64,000 nucleotides of DNA from Microbacterium sp. Marseille-Q6648. Its GTDB lineage: Bacteria > Actinomycetota > Actinomycetes > Actinomycetales > Microbacteriaceae. Made by a program: the position numbers and the translations under genes. The notes under the pieces are model-generated. The model had not been told where the DNA came from. It ran no database searches and saw nothing but the letters and a program-made list of their open reading frames with translations. Positions 32,580 through 40,825 of this stretch are shown piece after piece. The DNA lies in NCBI RefSeq assembly GCF_943181415.1, contig NZ_CALPBZ010000001.1, forward strand, positions 806,001-870,000. Reading direction: 5' to 3'. Each line of letters opens with the position of its first letter. Positions within the stretch are counted from its first letter, which is position 1.

Positions 32580-33589
32580 TCCAGGCCCTCCACGTCGCTG
32601 AGGCCGCCGGCGAGCTCGACGAAGCGCTGCTCGAGGGTGAGCTCGCCGCGCACCTCGTCGACCGTGCCCTCCGCCAGCACCTGGCCGGCCACGATCACCG
32701 CGACCCGGGAGCACATCCGCTCCACGAGATCCATGCCGTGGCTGGAGAGGATCACCGTGCCGCCGTGCGCGACGTACGTGGAGAGGATGTCCAGGATCAC
32801 CGCGCTGGACACCGGGTCGACCGCCTCGAACGGCTCGTCGAGGACGAGCAATCGCGGCGAGTGGATGAGCGCCCCCGCGAGCATGATCTTCTTCAGCATG
32901 CCGGCGGAGTAGTCCGAGACCACGCGTCCGAGCGCATCGGTCAGATCGAAGGCGCGGGCGAGATCCGCCGTGCGGCTCTCGACGACCGCCGGAGAGATCC
33001 CGCGCAGCACGCCGTAGTAGTAGAGCAGCTGTCGCCCCGTGAGCCGGTCGAAGGTCCGCAGCCGATCGGGCAGCACACCCATGAGGCGTTTGGCCGCGAG
33101 CGGACGCGCGTTCGCGTCCACGCCCGCGACGGTGATGCTGCCGCGGTCGGGCCGCAGCAGGCCCGCGATCATCGACAGCGTCGTGGTCTTGCCTGCGCCG
33201 TTCGGGCCCACGAGGCCGTAGAAGGTGCCTGCCGGGACCGTGAGGTCCATCTCCTCCACGGCGCGGGCGCCGCCGAAGCTCTTCGCCACCCCGCGCAGTT
33301 CGAGGACCGGCGAGGCGAGATCCACCGCGGGCGGCGTGAAGGAGTCCGGCAGCTCGCCCACGTGCGAATCCGGCTCCGAAGCGGGTGCGGGTGCGGGTGC
33401 GAAGGACTCGGGCTCCGCCTCAGGCGCGGGCTGCGCCGGCAGGGGCGGGCGCGGCGGCACATCGAGGTCGGTCGGCAGCGGCGGCGGCGGTCCCGGATGG
33501 GCAGGCAGACGCACGACGCGCGGGCTCGCCAGTGCGCCGCCCGGTTCGTCCGGATCGGTCTCATGGGGCACCGGCAGCGACGCAGTCAC
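32555..33589 (-). CDS. ABC transporter ATP-binding protein with Pro-rich N-terminal extension
   Basis: A 344-aa protein. Residues 1-90 are rich in Pro, Ala and Glu and look disordered. The ATPase begins near residue 95 with Leu-Glu-Leu-Arg-Gly-Val-Ala-Lys-Ser-Phe-Gly. Walker A is Gly-Pro-Asn-Gly-Ala-Gly-Lys-Thr-Thr, the signature is Tyr-Ser-Ala-Gly-Met, and Walker B is Leu-Leu-Val-Leu-Asp-Glu-Pro. It resembles CcmA-type exporter ATPases and acts with the overlapping permease. The extension is unusual and might bind a partner. Confidence 0.88.
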   Translation of the reverse strand: MTASLPVPHETDPDEPGGALASPRVVRLPAHPGPPPPLPTDLDVPPRPPLPAQPAPEAEPESFAPAPAPASEPDSHVGELPDSFTPPAVDLASPVLELRGVAKSFGGARAVEEMDLTVPAGTFYGLVGPNGAGKTTTLSMIAGLLRPDRGSITVAGVDANARPLAAKRLMGVLPDRLRTFDRLTGRQLLYYYGVLRGISPAVVESRTADLARAFDLTDALGRVVSDYSAGMLKKIMLAGALIHSPRLLVLDEPFEAVDPVSSAVILDILSTYVAHGGTVILSSHGMDLVERMCSRVAVIVAGQVLAEGTVDEVRGELTLEQRFVELAGGLSDVEGLEWLHTFSD

Positions 33590-33786
33590 CGATCCAAGGT
33601 ATCAAGCGCCCGGCGCGGGGCCGCAACGCCGCGTGGCGATCCGCTGCAATCGGTGCAATATCACGAAACGGCAACGGAGGTCCAGCATCCTGCGCGTTCC
33701 CAGACGACATCGCTACCATGAACCCGGCACGAAGGAGTGTCCGTTCGGTGAACCGACGCTTAACCACGCACTCCAGGAGCAACACT

Positions 33787-34479
33787 GTGACTCTTCAGAC
33801 CGTCATTCTCGCAGCCGGAATGGGCTCGCGCCTCGGGCGCAGCCTGCCCAAACCGCTCACCGAGCTGGGCGACGGCCGCAGCATCATGCAGCAGCAGCAC
33901 GACAACATCCGCGCAGCCTTCGGCGCCGACGCCGAGATCACCACGGTGGTCGGCTACCGCGCGGAGACGATCGTCGAGGCCTTCCCCGACGTGGACTACG
34001 TCTACAACGACCGCTACGACCAGACCAACACCTCGAAGTCGCTGCTTCGCGCCCTCACCACCACCGGCCGCAGCGGCGTGCTGTGGATGAACGGCGACGT
34101 GGTGTTCGACCCGCGGGTCCTCGGCCGGGCGATCGAACTCATCGAGCGCGACCAGTCGTTCGTGACGGTCAACACCGCCAAGGTCAGCGACGAAGAGGTC
34201 AAGTACACCGTCGCCGCCGACGGCTCCATCAAGGAGCTGTCGAAGACCGTCGTCGGCGGGATCGGCGAGGCGGTGGGGATCAACTACATCTCCAGCCGCG
34301 ACAAGAAGGCCTTCATCCGCCAGCTGGGCCGAGTGGACGACCAGGACTACTTCGAGCGTGGCCTGGAGCTCGCGATCGCCGAGGACGGCGTCCGCGTCCG
34401 CCCGCTCGACATCTCGGATCTGTACGCCGTCGAGGTCGACTTCGCCGAGGATCTCGAGCGCGCGAACCAGTTCGTCTGA
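33787..34479 (+). CDS. LicC-like nucleotidyltransferase (CTP:phosphocholine type)
   Basis: A 230-aa protein. The N-terminus Val-Ile-Leu-Ala-Ala-Gly-Met-Gly-Ser-Arg-Leu-Gly-Arg is the nucleotide-binding loop, with Lys in Leu-Pro-Lys-Pro-Leu; Met-Asn-Gly-Asp-Val-Val-Phe contains the metal-binding Asp. It activates a phosphorylated small molecule with CTP or another NTP. GTG at 33787 was chosen because AGGAG lies 8-9 nt upstream; ATG starts further up give a poor N-terminus. It precedes a block of surface-polymer genes, so it may feed head-group activation. The real substrate is unknown. Confidence 0.8.
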   Translation: MTLQTVILAAGMGSRLGRSLPKPLTELGDGRSIMQQQHDNIRAAFGADAEITTVVGYRAETIVEAFPDVDYVYNDRYDQTNTSKSLLRALTTTGRSGVLWMNGDVVFDPRVLGRAIELIERDQSFVTVNTAKVSDEEVKYTVAADGSIKELSKTVVGGIGEAVGINYISSRDKKAFIRQLGRVDDQDYFERGLELAIAEDGVRVRPLDISDLYAVEVDFAEDLERANQFV

Positions 34480-34530
34480 CGTTCGTCAACCCCCAGCGCT
34501 CCCCCAGCGCGCGTACCTAGGATCGGCCCG

Positions 34531-35439
34531 ATGGCCGACAAGGTGCACCGCATTCATTCGCTTCCCGGCGACTCGCCGTGGCAGAACGGGCTTCCGCCTG
34601 CCGGATCCGACGAGCACCCGGGGATCATCCGCGTGCTCGATCGGGTGCTGGCGATCCAGCGTCCGGTCGTGCTGTCGCATCTGCGCAGCATCCGTCTGCG
34701 TCATCCCGATGCGGATGCCGCGACGATCATCCGGATGCTGGAGCGGCGGTATCTCGCGGCCGTGACGACCGGTGGCGCCGCCGTGGGTGCCACCGCGGTC
34801 GTGCCCGGGATCGGCACCGGCATCACCCTGGCCCTGAGCGGCGTCGAGACGGTGGGGTTCCTGGAGGCCACGACGCTGTTCGCGCAGTCGGTGGCCGAGG
34901 TCCACGGCATCCCCGTCGGAGATCCCGATCGAGCGCGTGCCCTCGTCCTCACCCTCATGCTCGGCAAGGAGGGTGTCGACCTGGTCGGCCAGCTCGCCCG
35001 TCAGGCATCGGGACGCGGAGCCACGCGCGACGCCTACTGGGGCGAGATGGTCACCAAGACGCTGCCCCGTGCGGCGATGGGACCGCTGGTCGATCGCCTC
35101 AAGTCCGCATTCATCCACCAGTTCGCCGCCCGCGGGGGCGCCTCCTGGCTGGGCAAGGCGCTGCCCTTCGGTGTCGGAGCGGCCGTCGGCGGCGCGGGCA
35201 ACAACATCCTCGGGCGACGGGTGCTCGTCGCGTCGCGCCGGGCCTTCGGTCCGCCGCCGGCACTCGTACCCGCCGATCTCGAGCCCCGCCCGGGAACCCT
35301 GCGGCTCGAATCCGCCGCCGCCGGCGGCATCCGTCGTGTCGGCGAGGCGATCGTCGGCGGCACGCGGCGCACCGGTGAGGCGATCGCCGGGGGAACCCGG
35401 CGCACCGGAGACACCCTTCGCCGCGCGATCGGTCGCTGA
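34531..35439 (+). CDS. Hypothetical protein with EcsC-like hydrophobic core
   Basis: A 302-aa protein. Residues 80-115 form a hydrophobic stretch with Pro-Gly-Ile-Gly-Thr-Gly-Ile-Thr-Leu-Ala-Leu, similar to EcsC-type proteins, and a second hydrophobic stretch lies near 205-225. The last 50 residues contain two copies of Gly-Gly-Thr-Arg-Arg-Thr-Gly-Glu/Asp. I do not know its function. It follows the nucleotidyltransferase by about 50 bp and may share its transcript. Confidence 0.65.
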   Translation: MADKVHRIHSLPGDSPWQNGLPPAGSDEHPGIIRVLDRVLAIQRPVVLSHLRSIRLRHPDADAATIIRMLERRYLAAVTTGGAAVGATAVVPGIGTGITLALSGVETVGFLEATTLFAQSVAEVHGIPVGDPDRARALVLTLMLGKEGVDLVGQLARQASGRGATRDAYWGEMVTKTLPRAAMGPLVDRLKSAFIHQFAARGGASWLGKALPFGVGAAVGGAGNNILGRRVLVASRRAFGPPPALVPADLEPRPGTLRLESAAAGGIRRVGEAIVGGTRRTGEAIAGGTRRTGDTLRRAIGR

Positions 35440-35469
35440 GCCACGTCCGTCGTCGCCGGGACACGCCTC

Positions 35470-35483
35470 TGCAAACGCTTGCA
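35470..35483. promoter_or_regulatory. LacI-family operator-like palindrome
   Basis: TGCAAACGCTTGCA is a near-perfect inverted repeat of the LacI/GalR type (arms TGCAA/TTGCA). It lies 45 bp upstream of the maltokinase start, in the usual place for sugar control. Confidence 0.65.
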
Positions 35484-35527
35484 GGATGTGCTCGACACGA
35501 GCATGCGGCGGCCATAGTCTCGCTGGC

Positions 35528-36898
35528 ATGGACAGCACGCTGGGGTGTGTGGCCGCGTGGATGCCGCGACAGCGGTGGTACGCCGGGAAAGGCCGCGTGC
35601 CGAGCCTCCACCTCGTGGCGTGGTGGGACATGTCCTCCGACGACCCGGGAGCGCGCGTGCGCACCTACCTTCTCGTCGATGAGGGCGCCCTCCCACCCGT
35701 CCTGTACCAGGTGCCCGTCGTCGAGCGCGAGACCGTCGCCGTGACCGCCGACCCAGACCATGTCATCGGCAGCCCGGAGCCCGGGACGACCCTGATCGAC
35801 GGCCCCTTCGATCCCGCCTACACCCGAGCCCTCGAGCGCCTGGTCACCGAAGGCGGCGAGTGCACCGGGCCGGCGGCGCGGGCGGTGGGGCATCCCGAGG
35901 GTGAGCGCGTCGACGGGTCCCCCCGTTCGGCCCAGGTGCTCACCGGAGAGCAGTCGAACACCTCCGTCGTGTTCCGAGGTGACGCCGATGCGCTGATCTG
36001 CAAGATCTACCGCCAGGTCAACGGCGGCCTGAACCCCGACATCGAGTTGTCGTCCGCACTGTCAGCCGCAGGATCCCCGTACGTCCCCCGTGCGGTCGGC
36101 GCGCTCGAGGGCACGTGGCCCCATCCGTCGGATCCGTCGCGCACCATCACGGGGTCGCTCGCCTTCGCCCAGCAGTTCCTCGCAGGTGTCGAGGACGCAT
36201 GGCGCGTCGCCCTGCGCGCGGCCGCCGACGGCGAGGCGTTCGACCGCGAGGCGTTCGAGCTCGGCGAGGCCACCGCGAACGTGCACGGCTCGCTGTCCGA
36301 GCTCTTCCCGACGCGCGCGGCCACCCCTGACGATCGTGACGCGACCGTCCAGGCCTGGGCGCGCCGGCTGGCGATCGCGATCGCCGAGGTGCCCGCCATC
36401 ACGGACCTGAAAGAGGCGGTCGAGACGGTCTACGCCGCCGCCTCGCAGCTCGCGTGGCCGCGGCTGCAGCGGATCCACGGCGACTTCCACCTGGGCCAGG
36501 TCCTCCTCGTGCCCCATCGCGGGTGGGTGCTGCTCGACTTCGAAGGCGAGCCCCTTCGTCCGATGCGGGAGCGCGTGCTGCCCGATCTGGCGCTGCGCGA
36601 TGTGGCGGGCATGCTGCGCTCGTTCGACTACGTCGCGGGATCGCTGCGGCTGGACGACCCCGACCGACCGCCCGACGTCCCCCTGCGGTGGGCGCGCAGT
36701 GCGCGGGACGAGTTCGTCCGCGGCTACGCGGCCGGTTCGGGAGAGGGCCTCGACGACGTGGGCATCCTGCTGGCGGCCCTCGAACTCGACAAAGCGGTGT
36801 ACGAGAGCATCTACGAGGCGCGCAACCGGCCGACCTGGGTCGCAATCCCGCTCCGGGCGATCGAGCGGCTCGTGGTGCGTCTGGACGGCTTCCGCTGA
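35528..36898 (+). CDS. mak: Maltokinase
   Basis: A 456-aa protein of the aminoglycoside-kinase-like fold. It begins with Trp-Met-Pro-Arg-Gln-Arg-Trp-Tyr-Ala-Gly-Lys, the hallmark of Mak. The kinase part has Glu-Gln-Ser-Asn-Thr-Ser, Ile-His-Gly-Asp-Phe-His-Leu-Gly-Gln (catalytic Asp) and Leu-Leu-Asp-Phe-Glu-Gly-Glu-Pro (metal Asp). It makes maltose 1-phosphate, the substrate of GlgE in alpha-glucan synthesis. treS and glgE, its usual neighbours, are not in the window. A LacI-type operator stands upstream. Confidence 0.9.
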   Translation: MDSTLGCVAAWMPRQRWYAGKGRVPSLHLVAWWDMSSDDPGARVRTYLLVDEGALPPVLYQVPVVERETVAVTADPDHVIGSPEPGTTLIDGPFDPAYTRALERLVTEGGECTGPAARAVGHPEGERVDGSPRSAQVLTGEQSNTSVVFRGDADALICKIYRQVNGGLNPDIELSSALSAAGSPYVPRAVGALEGTWPHPSDPSRTITGSLAFAQQFLAGVEDAWRVALRAAADGEAFDREAFELGEATANVHGSLSELFPTRAATPDDRDATVQAWARRLAIAIAEVPAITDLKEAVETVYAAASQLAWPRLQRIHGDFHLGQVLLVPHRGWVLLDFEGEPLRPMRERVLPDLALRDVAGMLRSFDYVAGSLRLDDPDRPPDVPLRWARSARDEFVRGYAAGSGEGLDDVGILLAALELDKAVYESIYEARNRPTWVAIPLRAIERLVVRLDGFR

Positions 36899-36913
36899 GC
36901 GTCGGGCTCGAGC

Positions 36914-38197
36914 CTACGCGTCGGCGTCGTCCAGCTCCGCTTCGTCGGTGTCGGGCTCCTCGGGCTCGTCGGCGGCCGCCCGCGCGTGCCATGTCTCCCA
37001 GTCGGCCATGAGCGTGCCGACGGCGTCCTGGAAGCGGGCCGTCGCGGCTCCGGGCGACGTGTCGCCGAAGTAGTGGCGCACCCAGGTCGCCAGACGGGAC
37101 ACGGCATCCGGGTCCGAGAGCACCCGGTCGATCTCGCCGACGATCCCGGGCGCTCCCGCCGCGGTCAGCCACTCGCACGCCGACAGATAGCCGTGGGTGT
37201 CGATGAGGGCTGCGGGATCGACGGGCCGCGTGATCATGAGGGGCTTGTCGGCAGCGAGACGGTCGTAGACCATCGCCGAGATGTCGACCACGGCGACATC
37301 GGCCGCCGAGAGCTGCCACCCCAGTTCGGGGCCGTCGTCGAACACATGCTGCGCGGCGGGGTCTGCGCTGTTGGCCGCGGCGAGCACGGCGATGATCCTC
37401 CGGTTGGCGGCGCCGTACGCGGAGTCGACCACACCGGAGCGGGGATGCGGTCGATAGACCACACGGTGCCGGCCGGTGGCCACGAGCGCGTCGACGAGCG
37501 CCTCGCCGTGGGTCAGGATCGAACCGTAGTGCGCGCTCGGTCGATCCCCCTCCCACGTCGGCGCGTAGAGCACGACGGTGCGGTCGTCCGGCGTGTACGG
37601 CAGGGCTCCGGAGTAGTGATCGGCCTGCGGTCTGCCGATCTCGATCGTGCGGCGTTCGATGTCGTAGTCCCACAGCACCCGTGACAGCCGCTCGCGCGCG
37701 GCATCACCGGCGACGAACGCATAGTCGTAGGCCTTGAACTGATTGGTGGTCATGTACATCTTGTCGGACTCGCCGTGGTTGATGAACACGTGCCAGCGGC
37801 GCCCGTAGCGGAACATCTGGAAGTTCCGGGTGTTCTGGTTGACGTAGAGCACGACCCGGATGTCCTGAGTGGACAGGTACGCCTCGAGATCGCGGACCGT
37901 CGGCACGAAGGCCACCGGCAGCGCATCGTCGGCCAGGAGCGCCCGCGCGCCGATCGCCGAGCGGCTGAGCACGACGACGGGCCAGCGCGCGGCCAGGTCG
38001 GCGAGCGGCTTGTACCACTGCCGCATCTGGTACATGTTCACCGCGCCGTCGGCGAAATAGACCGCGACGCGGAAGCGGCCCGGCGGGTGAGGCGGCCGGG
38101 CTGCCAGCGCCCGGCGCACGTCGCGGACGGCCGAGCGGCTGGCCACCGCCTTGCGGATGAGCGTGACGGCCTTGCGCGAGTCCGAGACGATGCCCAT
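36914..38197 (-). CDS. CDP-glycerol glycerophosphotransferase-like protein
   Basis: A 427-aa protein. The C-terminal domain shows the TagB/TagF pattern: Ile-Asn-His-Gly-Glu-Ser, Leu-Tyr-Ala-Pro-Thr-Trp-Glu-Gly, His-Pro-Arg-Ser-Gly, and Asp-Val-Ala-Val-Val-Asp-Ile-Ser-Ala-Met. These enzymes add glycerol phosphate or similar units to cell-wall polymers at the inner membrane face. It lacks the usual long N-terminal part, and an acidic tail ends the protein. It is divergent from the GT2 gene by 30 bp. Confidence 0.83.
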   Translation of the reverse strand: MGIVSDSRKAVTLIRKAVASRSAVRDVRRALAARPPHPPGRFRVAVYFADGAVNMYQMRQWYKPLADLAARWPVVVLSRSAIGARALLADDALPVAFVPTVRDLEAYLSTQDIRVVLYVNQNTRNFQMFRYGRRWHVFINHGESDKMYMTTNQFKAYDYAFVAGDAARERLSRVLWDYDIERRTIEIGRPQADHYSGALPYTPDDRTVVLYAPTWEGDRPSAHYGSILTHGEALVDALVATGRHRVVYRPHPRSGVVDSAYGAANRRIIAVLAAANSADPAAQHVFDDGPELGWQLSAADVAVVDISAMVYDRLAADKPLMITRPVDPAALIDTHGYLSACEWLTAAGAPGIVGEIDRVLSDPDAVSRLATWVRHYFGDTSPGAATARFQDAVGTLMADWETWHARAAADEPEEPDTDEAELDDADA

Positions 38198-38227
38198 CCC
38201 TCCAGCCTACTCAGCGCCCGTCATGAC

Positions 38228-39334
38228 ATGATCGGACGCGTGCATGACGAGGATCGCGGGCGACGACGTGCGCCGGCGGTCCCGGCGGGCGCGGGCGTGA
38301 CGTTCGTCATGCCGGTCCTGAACGAGCGCGAGCACCTGCGCACCGCCGTCGCCTCGGTCCTCGCGCAGGACGTCGACGGCCCGACGGAGCTGATCCTCGC
38401 CCTCGGCCCGTCCACGGACGGCACGACCGACCTCGCCCGCACGCTGGCCGATGAGGACGAGCGGATCGCGCTCGTGGCCAACCCCGCCGCCGACATCCCG
38501 GTGGGCCTCAACCTGGCCATCCGCTCGGCGGCGCACCCGATGATCGTTCGGGTCGACGCCCATTCCGAGCTGGAGCCCGGCTACACCCGTCGCGCCCTGC
38601 AGATCCTCGAGCGCACCGGCGCCGCCAACGTCGGCGGGCTGATGCGCGCGGACGGACGCACGCCCTTCCAGCGCGCGGTCGCGAGGGCCTACAACTCCCC
38701 CGTCGGGCTCGGCGGCGGTGCCTACCACGGAGCCGATGAGGCCGGCGAGGCGGAATCGGCCTACCTCGGCGTCATGCACCGCAGCATCCTCGACGAGGTC
38801 GGTCTCTTCGACGAGTCCATCCGCCGCGGCGAGGACTGGGAGCTCAATCTGCGCATCCGGCGCGCCGGCTACTCCGTCTGGTTCGACCCGTCCCTGTCGG
38901 TGACGTACTGGCCGCGGGACAGCTGGCCGCGACTGGCCCGACAGTTCTTCGCCACCGGCCGATGGCGGGGCGAACTGGTCCGCCGTCTCGGACGGGGGAA
39001 CTCCCTGCGCTTCTTCGCGCCGCCTCTGCTCGTGCTGGCGCTGATCGCCGGCGTCGTGACCGCCGTGCTGCAGGCCACGGGGGTCCTCTCGGGAGCCTGG
39101 GCGGTTGCGGCATCCGCGGTCTATCTGCCGCTCGTCGCCTACGCCTTTCTGGTGCTGGTGGTCGCCGCCGGTCCCGGCGGCGGGCGCGGGTGGCGCGACC
39201 GACTGTGGACGTGCGCCGTGCTCCCCACCATGCACCTGTCATGGGGCGCCGGATTCGTCATCGGAGTGCTGCGCGGCGCGGAGCGCACCGTCGACACGTC
39301 CCGACTGGGCACGCGCAACACGCCCCTGCCGTGA
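38228..39334 (+). CDS. Family 2 glycosyltransferase
   Basis: A 368-aa protein. The GT-A domain (about 25-255) has Val-Thr-Phe-Val-Met-Pro-Val-Leu-Asn-Glu, the metal motif Val-Asp-Ala-His, and Gly-Glu-Asp-Trp-Glu-Leu-Asn with the catalytic Asp. Two or three C-terminal hydrophobic segments follow, so the enzyme is membrane bound. It resembles ExoA-type transferases that build surface polysaccharide on a lipid carrier. The sugar is unknown. It sits between genes for glycerophosphotransferase-like enzymes and probably helps make the same polymer. Confidence 0.87.
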   Translation: MIGRVHDEDRGRRRAPAVPAGAGVTFVMPVLNEREHLRTAVASVLAQDVDGPTELILALGPSTDGTTDLARTLADEDERIALVANPAADIPVGLNLAIRSAAHPMIVRVDAHSELEPGYTRRALQILERTGAANVGGLMRADGRTPFQRAVARAYNSPVGLGGGAYHGADEAGEAESAYLGVMHRSILDEVGLFDESIRRGEDWELNLRIRRAGYSVWFDPSLSVTYWPRDSWPRLARQFFATGRWRGELVRRLGRGNSLRFFAPPLLVLALIAGVVTAVLQATGVLSGAWAVAASAVYLPLVAYAFLVLVVAAGPGGGRGWRDRLWTCAVLPTMHLSWGAGFVIGVLRGAERTVDTSRLGTRNTPLP

Positions 39335-39358
39335 CCTCGCGGTCGGGGTCGGTCGGGG

Positions 39359-40825
39359 TCAGTCGCGGTCGACGAATCCCTGATCCAGGATGCGGGCCAC
39401 CACGCGAGCCGACGCCGCCCCGTCGTCGCGCGCGTTGAACCGCTCGCGCCAGCGGGCGTACGCCGCGGCGTGATCGGCGGGATCGGCGGCCAGAGCCGCG
39501 ACGAGCTCCTCCTGCGTGCGCACCACCGGCCCCGGCGCATGAGCGGCGAGGTCGAAGTAGAACCCGCGCAGCTCGCCCCGGTAGTGCTCGAGGTCGGGCA
39601 CGAGGAAGTACATCGGCTTGCCGGTCGCGGAATAGTCGAACATGACCGACGAGTAGTCCGTGATCAGGGCGTCGGCCACCAGCAGCAGTCGCGAGGTGTC
39701 GGGGAAGCCGGTGACGTCGATCACACGCGGGCCCTCGGCGTTGCGGCCCGGCTGAAGGGTCCGCGAGTGGCCCCGCACGAGGACGACGGCGTCCGCGGCC
39801 GCCGCCAGCGTCGCCGGATCGACGAAGTCGACCATCTCGGAGCGGTCGTCCCGCCACGTCGGGGCGTAGAGCAGCACGCGCTCCCCCGGGGCGATGCCGA
39901 GGGCCTCGCGCACCGGCGCTCCGTCGCCGTTCACGAGCACGTCGTTGCGCGGATAGCCCTCGACCCAGACGGGCCGCCGCAGGAACGCGTAGGCCCGGGT
40001 GAGGATGCCGGCCGCGTACGGGTTCTGCGCGAGCAGCACGTCCCAGCGCCTCGACTCCTTGATCACCGCGGCCATCCGACGCGGCTGGAAGCCGGGCCGG
40101 TGGAGCGCGAGGCGCTTCAGCGGGGTCCCGTGCCACGTCTGCAGCACTCTCTGCCCCGGTCGACGGGCGAACCGGCGGCGCAGCCAGTCGTTCACCACGA
40201 GCAGCCGCGCCGCTCCTCGGGCGCGCCACCACTCCGGGCTTCCTTCGACGACGGCAACGCCGCCCTCGGGGACCTCGACGGAGAGGTCGACGACGCTCCA
40301 ATAGCGGGTGACGCCCGGTGCGCGGCGCGCGAGCTCGCGATCGATGGCGAGCGGGTTGCAGCCGGCGTTGCGACCGTAGAAGCTCTCGAAGAACACGGCG
40401 TTCTCGAGCGCCGCGGACCGCGCCGCGTACCGCCGCTCCAGCGCGGCCTGGCCGTCGCGCGAGTCGTAGGCCGGGTCCAGCGGCGGGGCGATGCGGACGG
40501 TGGCGCCGCTCAGCTCCGCCCGCAGCTCGCCCAGCACCACGGGCGGCACATCCGCCGGCGCGGGCGGCGCGGCATCCGGGCCTTCGCCGCCGGCCCCGGG
40601 GGCGAAGACGAGGTCGTAGTCGCCGCTGGGCAGGGGCAGGACCCGCCCGCCCCACCGGGACGCGCGAAGCGGCAGCACCGCGCGCCACGAGCCGTCGTCC
40701 TCGGTGGTGAGCGACCCCGCCACCCGGGCACGCGCGCCGACGAGCTCGACCGACGCCGGCTGCGGGGCATCGCCCCACAGCGTCAGCGTCGGCTCGTCGT
40801 CGGCGTCGAAGCGGGCCTCGGTCAT
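39359..40825 (-). CDS. CDP-glycerol glycerophosphotransferase (TagF-like)
   Basis: A 488-aa protein. The N-terminal 110 residues form a separate beta-rich part. The C-terminal domain has Gln-Thr-Trp-His-Gly-Thr-Pro-Leu-Lys-Arg, Leu-Leu-Tyr-Ala-Pro-Thr-Trp-Arg-Asp, Val-Arg-Gly-His-Ser and Ile-Thr-Asp-Tyr-Ser-Ser-Val-Met-Phe-Asp, all typical of TagF/TagB. It polymerises glycerol phosphate or a similar unit from a CDP-linked donor. Its start overlaps the stop of the next upstream gene by 4 bp, so the two act in one operon. Confidence 0.9.
   Translation of the reverse strand: MTEARFDADDEPTLTLWGDAPQPASVELVGARARVAGSLTTEDDGSWRAVLPLRASRWGGRVLPLPSGDYDLVFAPGAGGEGPDAAPPAPADVPPVVLGELRAELSGATVRIAPPLDPAYDSRDGQAALERRYAARSAALENAVFFESFYGRNAGCNPLAIDRELARRAPGVTRYWSVVDLSVEVPEGGVAVVEGSPEWWRARGAARLLVVNDWLRRRFARRPGQRVLQTWHGTPLKRLALHRPGFQPRRMAAVIKESRRWDVLLAQNPYAAGILTRAYAFLRRPVWVEGYPRNDVLVNGDGAPVREALGIAPGERVLLYAPTWRDDRSEMVDFVDPATLAAAADAVVLVRGHSRTLQPGRNAEGPRVIDVTGFPDTSRLLLVADALITDYSSVMFDYSATGKPMYFLVPDLEHYRGELRGFYFDLAAHAPGPVVRTQEELVAALAADPADHAAAYARWRERFNARDDGAASARVVARILDQGFVDRD

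Noticed and set aside
31011-32714. Longer N-terminus of the ABC permease starting at 32714
   Set aside because: The added residues are Arg/Gly-rich shadow of the ATPase gene; GTG at 32579 gives a normal membrane protein start.
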